Part shown: one piece after another, positions 46,365 through 60,248 of the stretch | Layout of the letters: the number at the start of each line of letters is the position of its first letter | How positions within the stretch are numbered: position 1 is the stretch's first letter | From: Owenia fusiformis | Lineage: Eukaryota; Annelida; Polychaeta; Sabellida; Oweniidae | DNA length: 64,000 bases | Assembly: GCA_903813345.2 (NCBI GenBank) | Contig: CAIIXF020000006.1 | Location: forward strand, 2,792,001-2,856,000 | Direction: 5' to 3' | Notes under the pieces: model-generated | The model's database searches: none | Seen by the model: the letters and a program-made list of their open reading frames with translations, nothing else | What the model was told of the DNA's origin: nothing | Program-made: the position numbers and the translations under genes

Positions 46365-47491
46365 TTAAAATAGCAAATCAATGGATAATCAAAAATGTCA
46401 GAATTTCAAATAATTTTATCAATGTTTTTGAACTTCTATGAAGATGTGAATACAATGAAAAAATGTATTATTTTTTGGTAATTTCACATTTTTGTCTTTG
46501 TTAAAATTGACCAGAGAAGTTCTGTGAAGCATCATTTTGATTTGGAAATATAGTTTTGCAAGTTCATTCAAATTCAATTTATCAACTGCAGTGGTATAGT
46601 CAAAGCAAATACTGACATTGGAGGATCTGATGATGTGTAGTTACTTTATTACTACTGATGGGCTTCTATTTGGAATTTATGCCTCCATTAAATTGACTGG
46701 GTCAAGAGTCTTAGAGATAAAATCTGCTACAGAGTTTATTCAAAACAGTTAAACGTTAGAATAGGCCCAACAGGTGGAACAAAAAGATTTAAGAAATCAT
46801 CACATTAAAATATCTAAACAGGAAGTATATGTATTTAGGGCAGTTATGTGTTAAAATGCTCATAGTTTGCAGATAGTTCATTGAAGTGTTTCAAGAGCTC
46901 AATGTGAATGAAATAGTATTTTAGAAAAGTTCTCTTTTCATATTTTCATAATTAATGTCTAATTAAATTTATACACGCTATGTCCGTGAAACCACAAGTC
47001 AGATCAGTATAAATTCACCGGAGAAGTCGCTAGATTATACATTATAAGTGTCAGTTTTTGTTGAATAAAAAAATGGAATAAAAGTGAATGAATTAAACTT
47101 TTCTTTTATTCAATAATTTTACAATTAAAGTCTTGTTTAAGTTGTATTGAATCTTTATTTTACTAATATCAGGTAAAGCCTACTTGTTTTGTCAGATTTA
47201 TTTTCTCAAAACATATAATTCACCTTTTACACACGTTCACTTTGTTTCACAGCTTGTTGAAGAAAACAAAATTGATTCAATTTCAATATTATTCTATACA
47301 AATATTTGTTGACAGTTTGATTTGCTTAAGAAAGGAAATTTATTTGATGTTTTATTTGCCAAAATATGAATTTAAATTGATGTTTCAAAATACCATGCAG
47401 ATGGTAGATTGACATGCCAAAGCAGCCTTCCTTTGTGTATTTTGATCACACTGGGTTTGTGGTCTAGAATTGATTAATATCCCATGTCGAT

Positions 47492-47707
47492 TTGGCAGAG
47501 GATGATAGGTTTGCTCATGAGCATGCTATATCAATCCCATCTATTGAGTTTACTTTTAAAGAGTCTAAGGATGGTTCCTTCACTTGTTCTGTATATGGAG
47601 GTCAGCCATCTATCACTTTCCTTAATACAACATGTTTTGTTCAAGGACAACTACTTCATATTGGAGGTGTTCTATGTTCAGCATTAGGTCAAAAGGTCAT
47701 TGGATAA
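47492..47707 (+). other. Open frame of unknown meaning
   Basis: About 71 codons without an ATG, preceded by an acceptor-like TTTGGCAG and closed by TAA. The translation (IPSIEFTFKESKDGSFTCSV...) has a balanced composition, unlike neighbouring AT-rich frames. No family recognised and no donor found. It could be a decayed exon or transposon fragment. Confidence 0.2.
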
Positions 47708-50700
47708 AACGCATTTGACTATGAAATTATAAAAAACTTCTTACTTTTGACTCAAATGTTCTACCATCAGATGTATCTATTTGGCATTCCTAGTATATTG
47801 GGCTATTTCATCTTCGCACACTCCGGTCTTCACTTGACCGATGAGAGCCAAGTGAATGAAGATGGAGCTATTTATAAAGATAATGAATGCAATCCAAATA
47901 TTTGATAAGATGAATTACAATGCAGTACTGCAGTATTAATAAATTAGTTTTTACAAAATAACATTTGAAATATATATTTGCATGATATCTTTGATGAAAT
48001 TAATTTTATATTGTCAATGTATGAAATCATTAGCTTTGTGGGAAGCCTAGAATCTATCAACATCTACATTCTACAAATGAACTATTTACGTCAGGCTAAA
48101 CATTATATTTTTCATATATTTTACATCCACGGACAACATTTCATGACTTATAAATTGACTAACATTTCAAAACTGATTTTAATGAGACACTTACAACTAA
48201 ATAAGCTTGTCAGTTTAATACTGAAAAAAGTTTCAACAATATTCCCCATCTCATGGTTAATTTATATCACATGTCAAAAGTGAAGTTGCCCTGTTAAGAA
48301 TAAATTGAATGCAAAGTGCATCAGAAATGCATTATTTCTGGAAGACTGGTTAGATGTCAGAATAGATAAGTAAGTTAAGTAGAAGTTGATGTAGAATGTA
48401 GGAAACATCAAAACAATAAATCTTCATTTTCTTTCAAAGTTTTCTGTTCTATAGAGGGACGCCTACATTTTAGACCTGTATATGGTTTTTGTTCAGATTT
48501 TTACCAAGGATGTTTTAGATTGATGGTTTTTGTTCAAAATTTGAATTATCTCACATTATATCAGTGTAGTTGAGTAAATGCAAGTTGATTTATTCTTTCG
48601 TGAATTGTGTCTCAAAATGGAGAATAATCATTTTAGAATACTAATTTCAATGTATCTTTTTATGATTATGATAATTTGCCTGTGACCTTTGACTTCATAG
48701 CCCAACCCCAAATTCAAAGGTTGTGGCCCTAAGTATAGAGGAAGCATTGCTAAGTTTGTTGAACAGCTGAGAAGGTGAAGGCTTGATTGATCAACTTACA
48801 GACCACTGTGCTGAATACCTTACTCTCGATGAACACTTTGATACGTGATGAACATTATACTGGAGTATAATACTATCCCCTAAAGCTTATTTTGCAAAAC
48901 TATCAGGTAGTGTCTTTCATTCTAATAAAACTGACCACTCTTTTACATGCAGTTATGCATGTAGTCATTTTGCCCTTTGCTTTCCCATCAATCTTTGTTT
49001 TTCTAGCACAGTTGGTTGGTTCTTCATTGGTTATTAACATGGCCAATGTGACAGCCTGGTAAATATGTTCTTGTTCAACTGCAATATAAATCTGGCTGTA
49101 ATTAGAGATCATTATCTATATTGGAAGCAGAAAATAAAAAGTTTTTCCACCTACAGTTAAATTGTCAATTATGATCAGCTTTCATTCAATTATAGGACAA
49201 ACATCCTATTAAATGTGGACTAAAATTGGTAGTTGAAAATAGGAATTGAAAAGGTACCCAAAGGCTCTATATCTTAGCTATCCATATATGCTTTGCCGAT
49301 AACAGAAGTTTTTTTATTTTCATGCTGATAAAGTCATAACAATCTCATGTGAATTTCTCATCAAATTATGCCATGATATTCTTTTTACATAATCTGATTG
49401 GATGTCACAGAAAAAATTGTATAACTACCTCTTTTTTGAAGAGTGGATTTAATTTGAGCTCTTTTGGAGGGTACAATTTTTCCAATTTGATTCATCCTCA
49501 GATAGGGAATTTTATAATCAGAAATTGCTTCAATGTATCATATTGCATGAAAAATATGTATTATATCAAAATAACATAGAGCTTTAGTCATTCAGATTTA
49601 ATTAAGAAGCATGCAACTGATAAACTGCCAGTGTTCTGACCTTTATACTTTCTCATTGTTATGAGTGATGAGGTGTTGTATATCACAGGATTATGAGAAT
49701 GGGGGAAATTGGAGTTTGTTAGTTTAGTTTGTTGGATTTTGTGAGCCAGTGTTATGCCACAGTTGTAGTAGCATTATCTGTATAATGTTACCCTGAACAC
49801 AGTCTGTATTTCAATGACAAACACTGATTGGCTCGTTGTAAATTCAGAGATTTATTGCGAAATGAGAGTGGAGACGAAGCTCTCTTTTGAGAAGCGAAGT
49901 CGAACGAATGCAAAGGGTAAAATATTATTAGCAGTAGTAATATGTTGAAACTGGACCAAATCTTCAAGAAATATGGAAACATCTATATTTGATTTTGATT
50001 TCACCTCTCATTTATTTTTCTGTACCCTGTGCATGTGTAAAGGTATACTCCTTTTGGTGAAGTAACCACATCAACTATATAAAGTCAGCAATGATAGCCA
50101 AAATAATTTTTGAAAAAAGTTGATTTAAGGACCATGGTAAATATTTAGTTTTCCAGCAGCAAAAAGCATTTACTGTTCTAAGTGTGGAACAGGTGATTGT
50201 TACAATAACAGTTTTATCTTGAAGGTTAGGGCCTTTGACATGTTTCAGATAGAGTTATTAGCTTCACTTTCAGAAATCTAAGTTTTTAGGTAGTGTACAA
50301 CTCTCAAATGTAAAAGAACAGGTTACTATACAGGCTTTCTTCGAAGAATGCTTTTCTGGCTAGTTGTATAGTTTATAACATTCATCCATCATTCTCATTG
50401 CAAACTGGATCATTAAAAATCATTTATGTAATCTTTTCTGAATTAGTTCATGTATTGCTGCATAATCTTTGTGATTTAAGGATTAGGGGTCACTTCATTT
50501 AGATTTGTCAAGGTCTCTCTTTTAGAAAGCAATAAGAGAGACTGATTTAACAAAAAGTTTTTCTCTGGCATATTTTCTGCAAACGACCAACTACTGAAGC
50601 CCATTTTACATCTTAGATATATATGCAGCATAACAAAATAAAATGTCTCAAGAATAGAATACAACTTTAAAAATTGAAAAAATAAAAACATAAATTAATG

Positions 50701-50831
50701 GCAACAGCTATCCTTTTCCCTTGTCAGGATACTTTCCCAATGGTCAAAGCATGTCAGGAAGCTTATGGAATTGATGGTCAGAGTAACAATGTCAACATTA
50801 CCCCTGAGTCCATATTGCAAGCTATACCCTC

Positions 50832-51037
50832 CAGTGATCTCCCCAGCATTAAAGGAAGTGGGCGCAGCACCCACCTGAGATTTTGAAAATAGACTTGCAC
50901 CCACCTGAGAATCCATTTGCACCCACTTGAAAATGAGTAAAATCATGAAAAATTCACAAATTTTGACCAATTTTGGTCTGAATTGTAAAAATGTGAATTT
51001 TACACCCACCTGAGAAAAAATCCTGGGGAGATCACTG
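50832..51037. mobile_element. hAT-like MITE (206 bp, 5-bp TSD)
   Basis: Perfect 15-bp ends CAGTGATCTCCCCAG / CTGGGGAGATCACTG, flanked by CCCTC on both sides. Interior GCACCCACCTGAGA is repeated four times with variants. Related to 18650-18773. Confidence 0.82.
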
Positions 51038-52155
51038 CCCTCATTATACAGTGATGTTAGCAAATTAGGGAGCTCCTCTGTGGAATATACATATCTTGAA
51101 TGATGTTTTTAATGAGTGTTGGGCTATATGTTTGAGGCTATATTTGCTTTGCTAAATTACATTGATGGGCCATTGATTGGATATTATCAAACCTGAAAGC
51201 AAGTAGCCCCTCAAGGGGATAAATGGAATTAAATTGTTAGCATTGAACATACAAGCTGAGATGATCAGCCCTTGCTTGTCTTGTTATAATCTCAGAAACT
51301 TGTAGAATAATGATTTCACATTTAGATATGGTTTCAATGGTGGGAAAACACAAACTAATAGATGTTCTTACATGCAGGTATTCTTTGTAAGAGCTCAACT
51401 GCATTGAACCTCTTTGGATGACAGATGATTCTCTGATCTAGTTTAATCAACATTTTTGTCAGAAATTCACAGCCCTACATTTTCTTCCATACTTTCTATA
51501 TATTCAAACTTATTCAAGTTGTACATGTATATAACGTTTTTGTGATCACAGGATAGAAGTGTATATAGCCAATAGGGTCTAGGGTTATACCTGCCAAAGT
51601 CATTCTCACTTTGGTATCTACTAGAAATATTACTGAAACCCAATTGTTCATGACTTCATGTACATCTATTTCTAGATATCATAATTGTTAAAACTGAGAG
51701 TGAAAAATACTGTTTTTAGGATGTGGTACTTATATATTGATGTATTATTAGAATCTAAGATGCTGAAAACATAACAGCTGTAAAAGTATTAAAAAACTGC
51801 ATTGCTTATATTAAAAAACATGCCAGGAATGTTCAAAGGTTGATTTCTTATTAAAGACAGAATTTTGGAATAGAAAAAATGGTAATGTCAGATTAGTTCT
51901 CTGAAGGTTAGCACTCTACAAGGCCATAGAAAATATGAAATAAGTTTTATTTAATACTGGATAAGTATTTGACTTTTAATTTAAAATTGCGTTGTTTCAA
52001 ACATGTATAATATCGCAACATAATGCACAAGGTGTCCATAATATCTCTACATTTTACATAGACTTTGTATAGTAATTATAAAGAGAGTCAGACTTTATGG
52101 ATACCCTGTACATTAATCAAAGAATAATTTACCTTTGAATATATCAGAATTCTTA

Positions 52156-52245
52156 CAGAAACACACCCCTGAAGTACTGTATTTGATATAAACGCACATG
52201 CAGAAACACACCCCTGAAGTACTGTATTTGATATAAACGCACATG
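52156..52245. repeat. 45-bp direct duplication
   Basis: CAGAAACACACCCCTGAAGT to AACGCACATG occurs twice in tandem without visible change. Confidence 0.85.
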
Positions 52246-54274
52246 CAAACAATCAAAAAATATGTAGTTAGTTAAATTCAGTTATTTTTGAGTAGCAAAC
52301 TTCATGCCATCCCTAAAGATGATGATCAATTTTGAGTAATGAAAACCATCAAAGAGATCACATCCAATCTTTGCATAGTCAACCTCACTTAATACTGTAT
52401 TAACCCATAAATCGCAGGAAATAGATAAGAGATAGCATTTCAATTTTCTAGGATTTGTTTTTTCTATTGAATAGTCTAATATGCCACTGGTGATACATCA
52501 ATGTGAATTAAAGCGGGAAGAGGAATCACTGAAATTGACTACAATATCCGTTCCAATATCATCCTGAACTTTGCCAACTATTTCACGCTATACAGATTCT
52601 AGAAACGTCGAAATTCTTATAACGATAATTAAACGCTAAGTAATTTTCATGATTTATTATCATCTTTTTAGTGGTAAATGAAGGTTTCGATAAAAAATAT
52701 GTCGTCAAGGTTTAATTGTGTTCAAAAATCCAGCACTATCGTGTTCTATAACTGATTAGCATTATCGTCCATAGAACAAAAGCATTACGTAGGATATTTC
52801 CATGAAGAACTCAATCGGAAAGTGGTAGCATGGCATTAAGTTGTCAGACTTGGTCTATAAACTATGGTTCGTTGCATATTATTAGGGAATGGCATTGGTT
52901 TTATGTCACAAATACAGCAAGGCCCTTAATTAGTTAGAGAATGGGGATACATCTTGGAAAGAACTATCTTGGGAGGACTTGGTTGTATACATAACAAGCA
53001 AGGTCGCATACATGGGTAAATCTGTAAAAGTTGTTATTAAGGGCACCTTTGGGAAGAATTAAAGGACATCAGCATGTTATGTTAACTTACAAGTTCTTTA
53101 TATATGTGAGTCAATTAGGATACTTCAGTGAAGTTTTTCCTGCATTATGAAATTAATTTTCTATCATTTCTCTGTTCTATCATTTCAAATAGCCTGTAAT
53201 ATTAGACTACAAACAGCTCTCATTAATTGATTTTGCAACTTAAATAAAAAAATATCAAATTAAAATATTTATTGATTTTCAGAGGTGTTTCTCTAGCAGA
53301 CAAGTTCTTTGGCTCATTTCCGTAATATACCAATATGTATTATGTTGCTAGGCAATTATGTGATTGGACATCATGGTATATGGTCCACTTCCACTGGTGA
53401 TAAAACCATCCATTCATTTATGGTCAATTCCCTTTCCCTCTATTGTGCCATTTACTTGATCAAAATACATGTACAGTATATGTTAATTTTACATTTACTT
53501 GCAAGTTAGGAAATGTTAAAGATAAATTTGCATGTGAATTGTCTGCAAGTGTCTTATTGAACAGTGATTATTCTGTAGATAATGGACACATAGCACTGTT
53601 AAATAAAGATGGATAGAGATAATTACCATTAAATTGCAATTTGTTCTGACTTTGATCTTAAGACACTGTGATTAATGAATGAGAGTTTTAGTGAATGTCC
53701 ACTTTTATTTTCACATTTGCATTTACCAAACTCACAGTGAAAATCAATGGTTGCCTTGCCTTTAGATTGATAATATAATCTCAGAGTGAGCGGTCAGTTT
53801 TTATTGCTAAGTCATATTTTCTTTTGATCAATATAAAGCCATTTTTATAGTTTGATCCCTTCATTTCCATTTTAAGAAGATGAATATTTTGAAAATAAAC
53901 ATACTTGTTATTGATGTTCAAGTTTATGAGATCATTTCATATTCCTATGTTTTCTGGTTTATCTCTGAAAATTGCTATATAACAATTTACATGTACTATT
54001 TTGAATTGTGAAAAGTAGGAATCTAACCTTTTTGATGGCTTTTCTTATCAAACCTCGCTGTCTAGTTGTAAAGCATCCATTATGTTTTAACCTGTCAAAA
54101 TAGAGGCTTATCCTGAAGACAAAACATATTTTAACCATGATGATGAACATTCTATCAAACAAGTGAAATCAATTTAAGAAAAGGGTTTTGTAGCATAGGC
54201 TTGGAAGATAGTTGGGGATTAGATTAGACAGGTTTTACTGTATGTATTACAGTTTTGGCTTAGATGTTAACCTT

Positions 54275-54479
54275 TAGGCCCCTAGCCAAGGGGGGTTTCG
54301 ATGGGATTGAATGAACCCCCTCCTGGCCAAAAATACTTTGAAAATCATCCAGGTTTTCACCACTCCGAGCACTTTTTAAATGATTTTGGCCATTTTTGGA
54401 ACAAAATTGTCAAAAGTGAACCACTCTGGAATTTTTGAATAAGTGAACCTCCTTGGCAAATCCTGGCTACGGGCCTGTA
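54275..54479. mobile_element. MITE with AGGCCCSTAGCC ends
   Basis: AGGCCCCTAGCCAAGG at the left and CCTGGCTACGGGCCT at the right are inverted. AAGTGAACC- and CCTTGGC-type words are repeated inside. Single ends of similar sequence are seen at about 60269 and 63796, the latter running toward the window edge. Confidence 0.65.
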
Positions 54480-54831
54480 AAGATACATCTTTGAATTATT
54501 AAAAAAGGTAGGAATTCTTCACCTGTAGAAAATAAATTGTGTTTTGAACAATTCTTTGTTTTCTACTCCTGTCGAATAGATCTCTCATCAGATCTGATCA
54601 AGATCCTTTAATACATTGATATATAAGAATTGCATGCTAAACAGGCTTATCTCAAAGGTTCTTAGATAACATTAGCATATAAGCCTTGCTCTGATTGTAT
54701 TCCAAGTTTATTAAATCTATATCTGTCATTCAACACTATTTCATTGAATGTTCAGTGGATCATTGATTCTCTTGTTTATAGTTGCTTGTACCAGCTTTAT
54801 TTCCTGTTAATTATTACATTTTAAGATCATT

Positions 54832-54912
54832 CTGATACTCATAGCATCTTTCTGTTTCACCTGAAACATCTCAGGGCTGAGAAGAAATGAGATGTCATGG
54901 TTTATCATGATG
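54832..54912. repeat. Short dispersed repeat, copy b, flanked by 13-bp direct repeats
   Basis: Inverted relative to 44744-44808. TTTTAAGATCATT lies directly before it and again directly after it (about 54819-54831 and 54913-54925), which looks like a target-site duplication. A diverged third copy begins near 59118. Confidence 0.55.
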
Positions 54913-55151
54913 TTTTAAGATCATTACTTGTAAGTTTATGTCTTGTTTAACTTTGATGGCTTGGAACATCAATGAAAAAGACATGTGCATTTACTTATAT
55001 TGATTTGTGAAGGTAAAGATTTGAGTTCACTTTGTTGTTTCATTCTCTCTTGTTATTGTTATTATGCTCTTATGTTCATTACCACGTATTCAAAAAAATG
55101 AGCAGGACCCAGGTATTCACATTAATTTTAAAATCTGCTCTTTGTGAATTG

Positions 55152-56262
55152 CTGATCGCATGAGCATGTTAATATTGCTTTACATATGCCATACAATCAC
55201 ATGTTAATATTGCTTTACATATGTCATATAAATTCATGTTGATATTGCTTTACATATGCCATACAAACACATGTTAATATTGCTTTACATATGCCATACA
55301 ATCACATGTTAATATTGCTTTACATATGTCATACAAACACATGTTAATATTGCTTTACATATGTCATACAAACACATGTTAATATTGCTTTACATATGTC
55401 ATATAAACTCATGTTAATATTGCTTTAGATATGTCATATAAACTCATGTTGATATTGCTTTACATATGTCATACAAACACATGTTAATATTGCTTTACAT
55501 ATGTCATATAAACTCATGTTGATATTGCTTTACATATGTCATACAAACACATGTTAATATTGCTTTACATATGTCATATAAACTCATGTTAATATTGCTT
55601 TACATATGTCATATAAACTCATGTTGATATTGCTTTACATATGTCATACAAACACATGTTAATATTGCTTTACATATGTCATATAAACTCATGTTGATAT
55701 TGCTTTACATATGTCATACAAACACATGTTAATATTGCTTTACATATGTTATATAAACTCTTGTTGATATTGCTTTACATATGTCATATAAACACATGTT
55801 AGTATTGCTTTACAAATGCCATACAAACACATGTTAATATTGCTTTACACATGTCATATAAACACATGTCAATATTGCTTTACATATGTCATATAAACAC
55901 ATGTTAATATTGCTTTACAAATGCCATACAAACACATGTTAATATTGCATAACATATGTCATATAAACACATGTTAAAATTGCTTTATATATGTCATATA
56001 AACTCATGCTAATATTGCATAACATATGTCATATAAACACATGTTAATATTGCATAACATATGTCATATAAACACATGTTAAAATTGCTTTATGTCATAT
56101 AAACACATGTCAATATTGCTTTACACATGTCATATAAACACATGTTAATATTGCTTTACAAATGCCATACAAACACATGTTAATATTGCATAACATATGT
56201 CATATAAACACATGTTAAAATTGCTTTATATATGCCTTACAAACACATGTTAATATTTCTGT
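55152..56262. repeat. 35-bp minisatellite, about 31 copies
   Basis: The unit is CATGTTAATATTGCTTTACA followed by TATGTCATACAAACA. Variants at a few positions (GTT/GTTG, TAC/TAT, ACA/ACT) are shuffled along the array. The last third has TATTGCATAACAT variants. Located in HS2ST1 intron 1. Confidence 0.93.
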
Positions 56263-59200
56263 AGAGTATAAATCAGCTCTCCAGTTTTTGTATTTTTACT
56301 ATTTAGTCTTAACTTCTTGCTTAATCGTTTCAGTCTTTACTAATTCCTTTCTTCTCAAATCCATTGTTATTTTGTAAAATCATGTTAGGCTTTTCATGGG
56401 CAGTCAAGTGTTACAAGACCATTGTGTTTTGTGGTTCTATTCTAAAATTCCACAAAGACAAGATGTCTAAGTTTATATACTGCAGATATTTATTCAATTA
56501 CATTGGGGCATACTTCAATAATGACATGCAATTATAAATGGATTACTGGGAATTATTTATCTCTCTCTTTACATGCCAGTTTCCCATCCCTCTAAAGCTA
56601 CTTCTTGTTATTAGTGTGTTCAATTCAACTGAACTGACCTTCCAGAGGCAATCCAATGAATCCATGTAATGTTTTGGAATATATATAATGATCTGTTAAC
56701 AAAGTTTTCAATTATGAATAGAATGAGTTGCCACATGCATGATTTGTAACTACAGATTCCTAAATGTAGTCAAGTTTGGTAACTGCTGAGTCTGGAAGCT
56801 AGTTTACTCTTTTGCTTGGTATCACTGAATTATTTGAAGTGTGAGATGTTGTTCTGGAGTGTTCACACTTATAGGTTTACTTCTATTCCTTATCATTTGC
56901 TCATTAAGGGTATCAGTAGCTCTTTATTCAACTAAATTACAAATCGCTACACTCTCCCCTCTTTAATAAGTCTTCGTCCCAGCATAGTTGATTGTGCAGT
57001 AAATACTAACTAAACACTCATAAACATTCGTTTTACTGTAGAATTTCGATTAAAGTAATCTGTGTAAGAACGTGATTGAATTTTCCATGAATCTAAATGC
57101 TCTTTTAGAACGAAACATGTCAACTTGGGAATTCAAGACGTTTTATCCCTCGAAACATAAAATAATCCAAGAATGAGCCTCATTCCTTTATATATATTTT
57201 ATTATAGATTTACATTGATTGTTCTGCTTAAGACTTCATCAAGGCTCTCTGCGGATGTATTGTTTGTGAGGTTTTTAGGGTTGTGGATGTGATTATATTG
57301 AGTTAAATGCTCATGAAAGTTTGTGTGTTTACCAAGGGTGTGTATTAGAAAGAGATAGCTACTTTGATTTTAGTTATCTTGATAGAAGTGTCCTAATCTA
57401 TATGGGATCTATTAGAGAATTCTACCTACTGTATAAAGTTTCCTCAGATCAGTAAGCATGCAATTCTATAATGCAAATCAACAACTTAGGCTTAAAATGC
57501 AAAAGATTGTAGGATAAACACTAGCCATTCATTGTTTTACACAAATAAGGTTTTGAATAGAACTTGGCATTAAAACCTTGGATGCTTGGTTTATAGTTTT
57601 AATAATGTTGACTAGAACCAAAACTGCTTTTTCTTTGGCCTTACAATTAATTAAACTCTTACATCAAGTCAAGTGCTTACCACCCAGATGCTATACATAT
57701 TTCTACAAGTACATTTAGGAAGAGATAGCAGGTGGAGAGAAAGGGATTTGATTCATTTAATATTTTATTTGTAAATGATTTAATTCATCATTAAAAAATC
57801 AGTATTGTTAAGCTACTCACCATAAAGGGATTTCTTTCAAGCAATAAGAACAATATGCCTCTTTTATAACTCATTAGAATCTGCATTTCCTTTATATTTC
57901 AACATTTATAGTTTAGGCAAAATAAAAATGTACATTCCTTGATTAATTTCATCTATAAATAATGACTACATTAGCAGTTAAATGCAACATAGATAATACT
58001 AGCAGAATATAAAAAAAACTGTGATGCTTCGTGGGCTTCTGAGTAAATGTTATTTTAGCAGATTGTAGTCCTGTGGCAACTGGTATTTAGTGAATGATTG
58101 ATGTGTTCTCATCTAGCAACCCAGTCTCCTCATCCCAGTCTTCATCTTTTCAGTTGCATCTCTAGAGACAAACTTGCATGGAAGTGTCCAGTGATTGCTA
58201 CCCTTTTGAAGAAGATGGCTTCGTATATACTCTACAGTATACCTTTAAATAAGAGACAATACTTTCATCTATACCCCATGTTATTATCAGAATAATTATG
58301 TTAAAATCATGAGACTTGAATTTCTGGTTTTGTGTACCTTATGTTCCTCACATTCAAACAATATTTAAGGTCCATAAAATTGCCTTTACAATTGTTAATA
58401 GATTATAAACATCATCTTGAATTATTTTCAGGGTATTCTGACCATATGTTGGTCAATTATATTTTTGTATTCATGGTGTTGCTATTTATGTTACTTGTGT
58501 TCTTAACTGCTAGATTTTACAACAGATCGGTGTAATAAGTTGCATTTGAGATTGTTAAGATGTTATTAGCATCATAGATATGAAACCATTTATTATGATC
58601 AGATTGAAGCATGGCTTGCCATTAGAGATACAGGGTACATGTAGTTTGTTGTGGTTGACTGGAAAGGACATCAACATCCATGAGTACCTTTAAATAAAAT
58701 AGAAACTCACCAGGAAATACAAAACTGTGGAGTCAGGTTTTAGAATTGAGAATAGCATAGAAATAACATTATAATTTTACATATAGATTTTTAATTGGGA
58801 CAATATGGATTATATTAATAGTTTTGAGAAGTTAGGGTATAGTCTGAGAAATTCAGTAAATTCTATCTAATGGTGAACCAGTGAAGAAAATATGCCAAGT
58901 ACATTTTTAAGTAGGGGAAGCAACAGACTCATTATATGCCTAAAATACCAGCCATCCTTGTCATACAGCCAAGCAGATGGCTAGTGAAAACATTTCAATT
59001 CTCAGGCTTAATGTCTTGATATATCACCAACAGTTGTACCTATGACTATGATGTTTCCATCAAACACTTAGGACATGCTTTTCTGGAAAGCTGTGTTGCA
59101 GTCCTTGTTTAGATTTATCATGATAAACTATATGTCCCTTTCTTGTCAGGCTTTACATAAAGAATATAAATGTACTTTTGAACTCCATAAGAGGTCTTAA

Positions 59201-59601
59201 TAAGACTGAATTCCATGATATACATGTAAAGTGTTATTGCCTGTATGGACTTTGATATTCCATTTTATTAAATTAGTCTTAATTTTTATCAGGCAGTTTT
59301 TTCGATAAAAATAAATACATATTCCATTCTTCAACTGAAATGAGATTTTTATATGAAAATCACACATCACACCTTCAATGAATAAGCTTTACATGTACAT
59401 GTACTTGTTATATGTATTGTGCCTCTCATTTGGTATCTTACATAAAGTCGTTGAATAATGGAGGCCAATTATCAGAAACTTTTACTTATGTTGCTGCATT
59501 TAATGTTTCTGTCTTTCAATTATACCTAAAAAGGGTACAATATTGTCTCCAGCTTGTTTAAATATCCTTATTCATTGAATATGTTTGTTTTATATTTTCA
59601 G

Positions 59602-59675
59602 AGGTAGCAATGGCTCAGCTACAACTAGGAGATGTAGACCAGGACCATCTAAGGGCCCCCAGGTCACAGACTGGG
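59602..59675 (+). CDS. HS2ST1: HS2ST1 coding exon 2 (stem)
   Basis: The acceptor TTTCAG ends at 59601 and the donor GTAAGT starts at 59676. It completes the split codon and reads EVAMAQLQLGDVDQDHLRAP, a continuation of the coiled stem (residues about 46-70). It has low conservation but the right phase and position. Confidence 0.85.
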
Positions 59676-60068
59676 GTAAGTTTATTATTTTGATGATTTA
59701 CTTTAATCATATATAAGTATGTCCCTCTAATGTTGCTATTATTGAAAAATAAGACAGATTTAACTGTTGAAATTGGCAAAAAGAACAGAATATACAAATA
59801 GAAAATATTAGTTAAATGTTGTCTCATAATAGTGATAGAAGACCCTTTAAAATAGGATGCTATATATGATGTGTATTTGATTGTGAATATATATAATATA
59901 CATCTATAGGACTAGTATATGGCATATTAATAACTGATTCTCCTCTCATCTGTTGGGTAGATGGGTAGATCCTTTGATGAAATGTATATAACCTGGAATT
60001 TCTGAATGAAATGTAATACTTGTAACATTAGTAACATACTGTTACTTAAATGTTTGATTCCATTATAG
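59676..60068 (+). other. HS2ST1 intron 2
   Basis: 393 bp, GT-AG, AT-rich; nothing else recognised. Confidence 0.8.
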
Positions 60069-60248
60069 GTGAGAGATACTTTCGCTCAGGTGGATGAGGA
60101 CAATCTAGTCATGATATACAACCGTGTGCCAAAGACTGGGAGTACGTCATTTGCAGGGGTAGCCTATGAGTTATGCGTGAGAAACAAGTTCCATGTTCTT
60201 CATTTGAACGTCACCAAAAATTCCCATGTACTCAGTGTACCTGATCAG
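60069..60248 (+). CDS. HS2ST1: HS2ST1 coding exon 3 (PAPS-binding motif)
   Basis: This 180-bp exon runs in phase 0 from VRDTFAQVDEDN to LSVPDQ (residues about 71-130). It contains MIYNRVPKTGSTSF, the 5'-phosphosulfate-binding loop of the family: K and the following T/S residues bind PAPS, and the position after KT is A in vertebrates, G here. KFHVLHLNVTKN is also conserved. Acceptor ATTATAG ends at 60068; donor GTAAAG starts at 60249. Confidence 0.95.

Larger units (their letters stand above)
17027..59601 (+). other. HS2ST1 intron 1 (about 42.6 kb)
   Basis: The intron separates the membrane anchor exon from the stem exon. It hosts the duplicated antisense TLR genes (20.4-38.8 kb), two LTR elements, several DNA transposons and three tandem arrays, listed separately. 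Stretches 40,155-42,590, 46,369-50,830, 51,040-54,270 and 56,265-59,600 show no gene I can support: they are AT-rich unique sequence with small duplications only. Confidence 0.85.

Noticed and set aside
55152-56262. Possible CRISPR-like array of 35-bp repeats
   Set aside because: Repeats are directly adjacent with no unique spacers, in an animal genome; it is a minisatellite.
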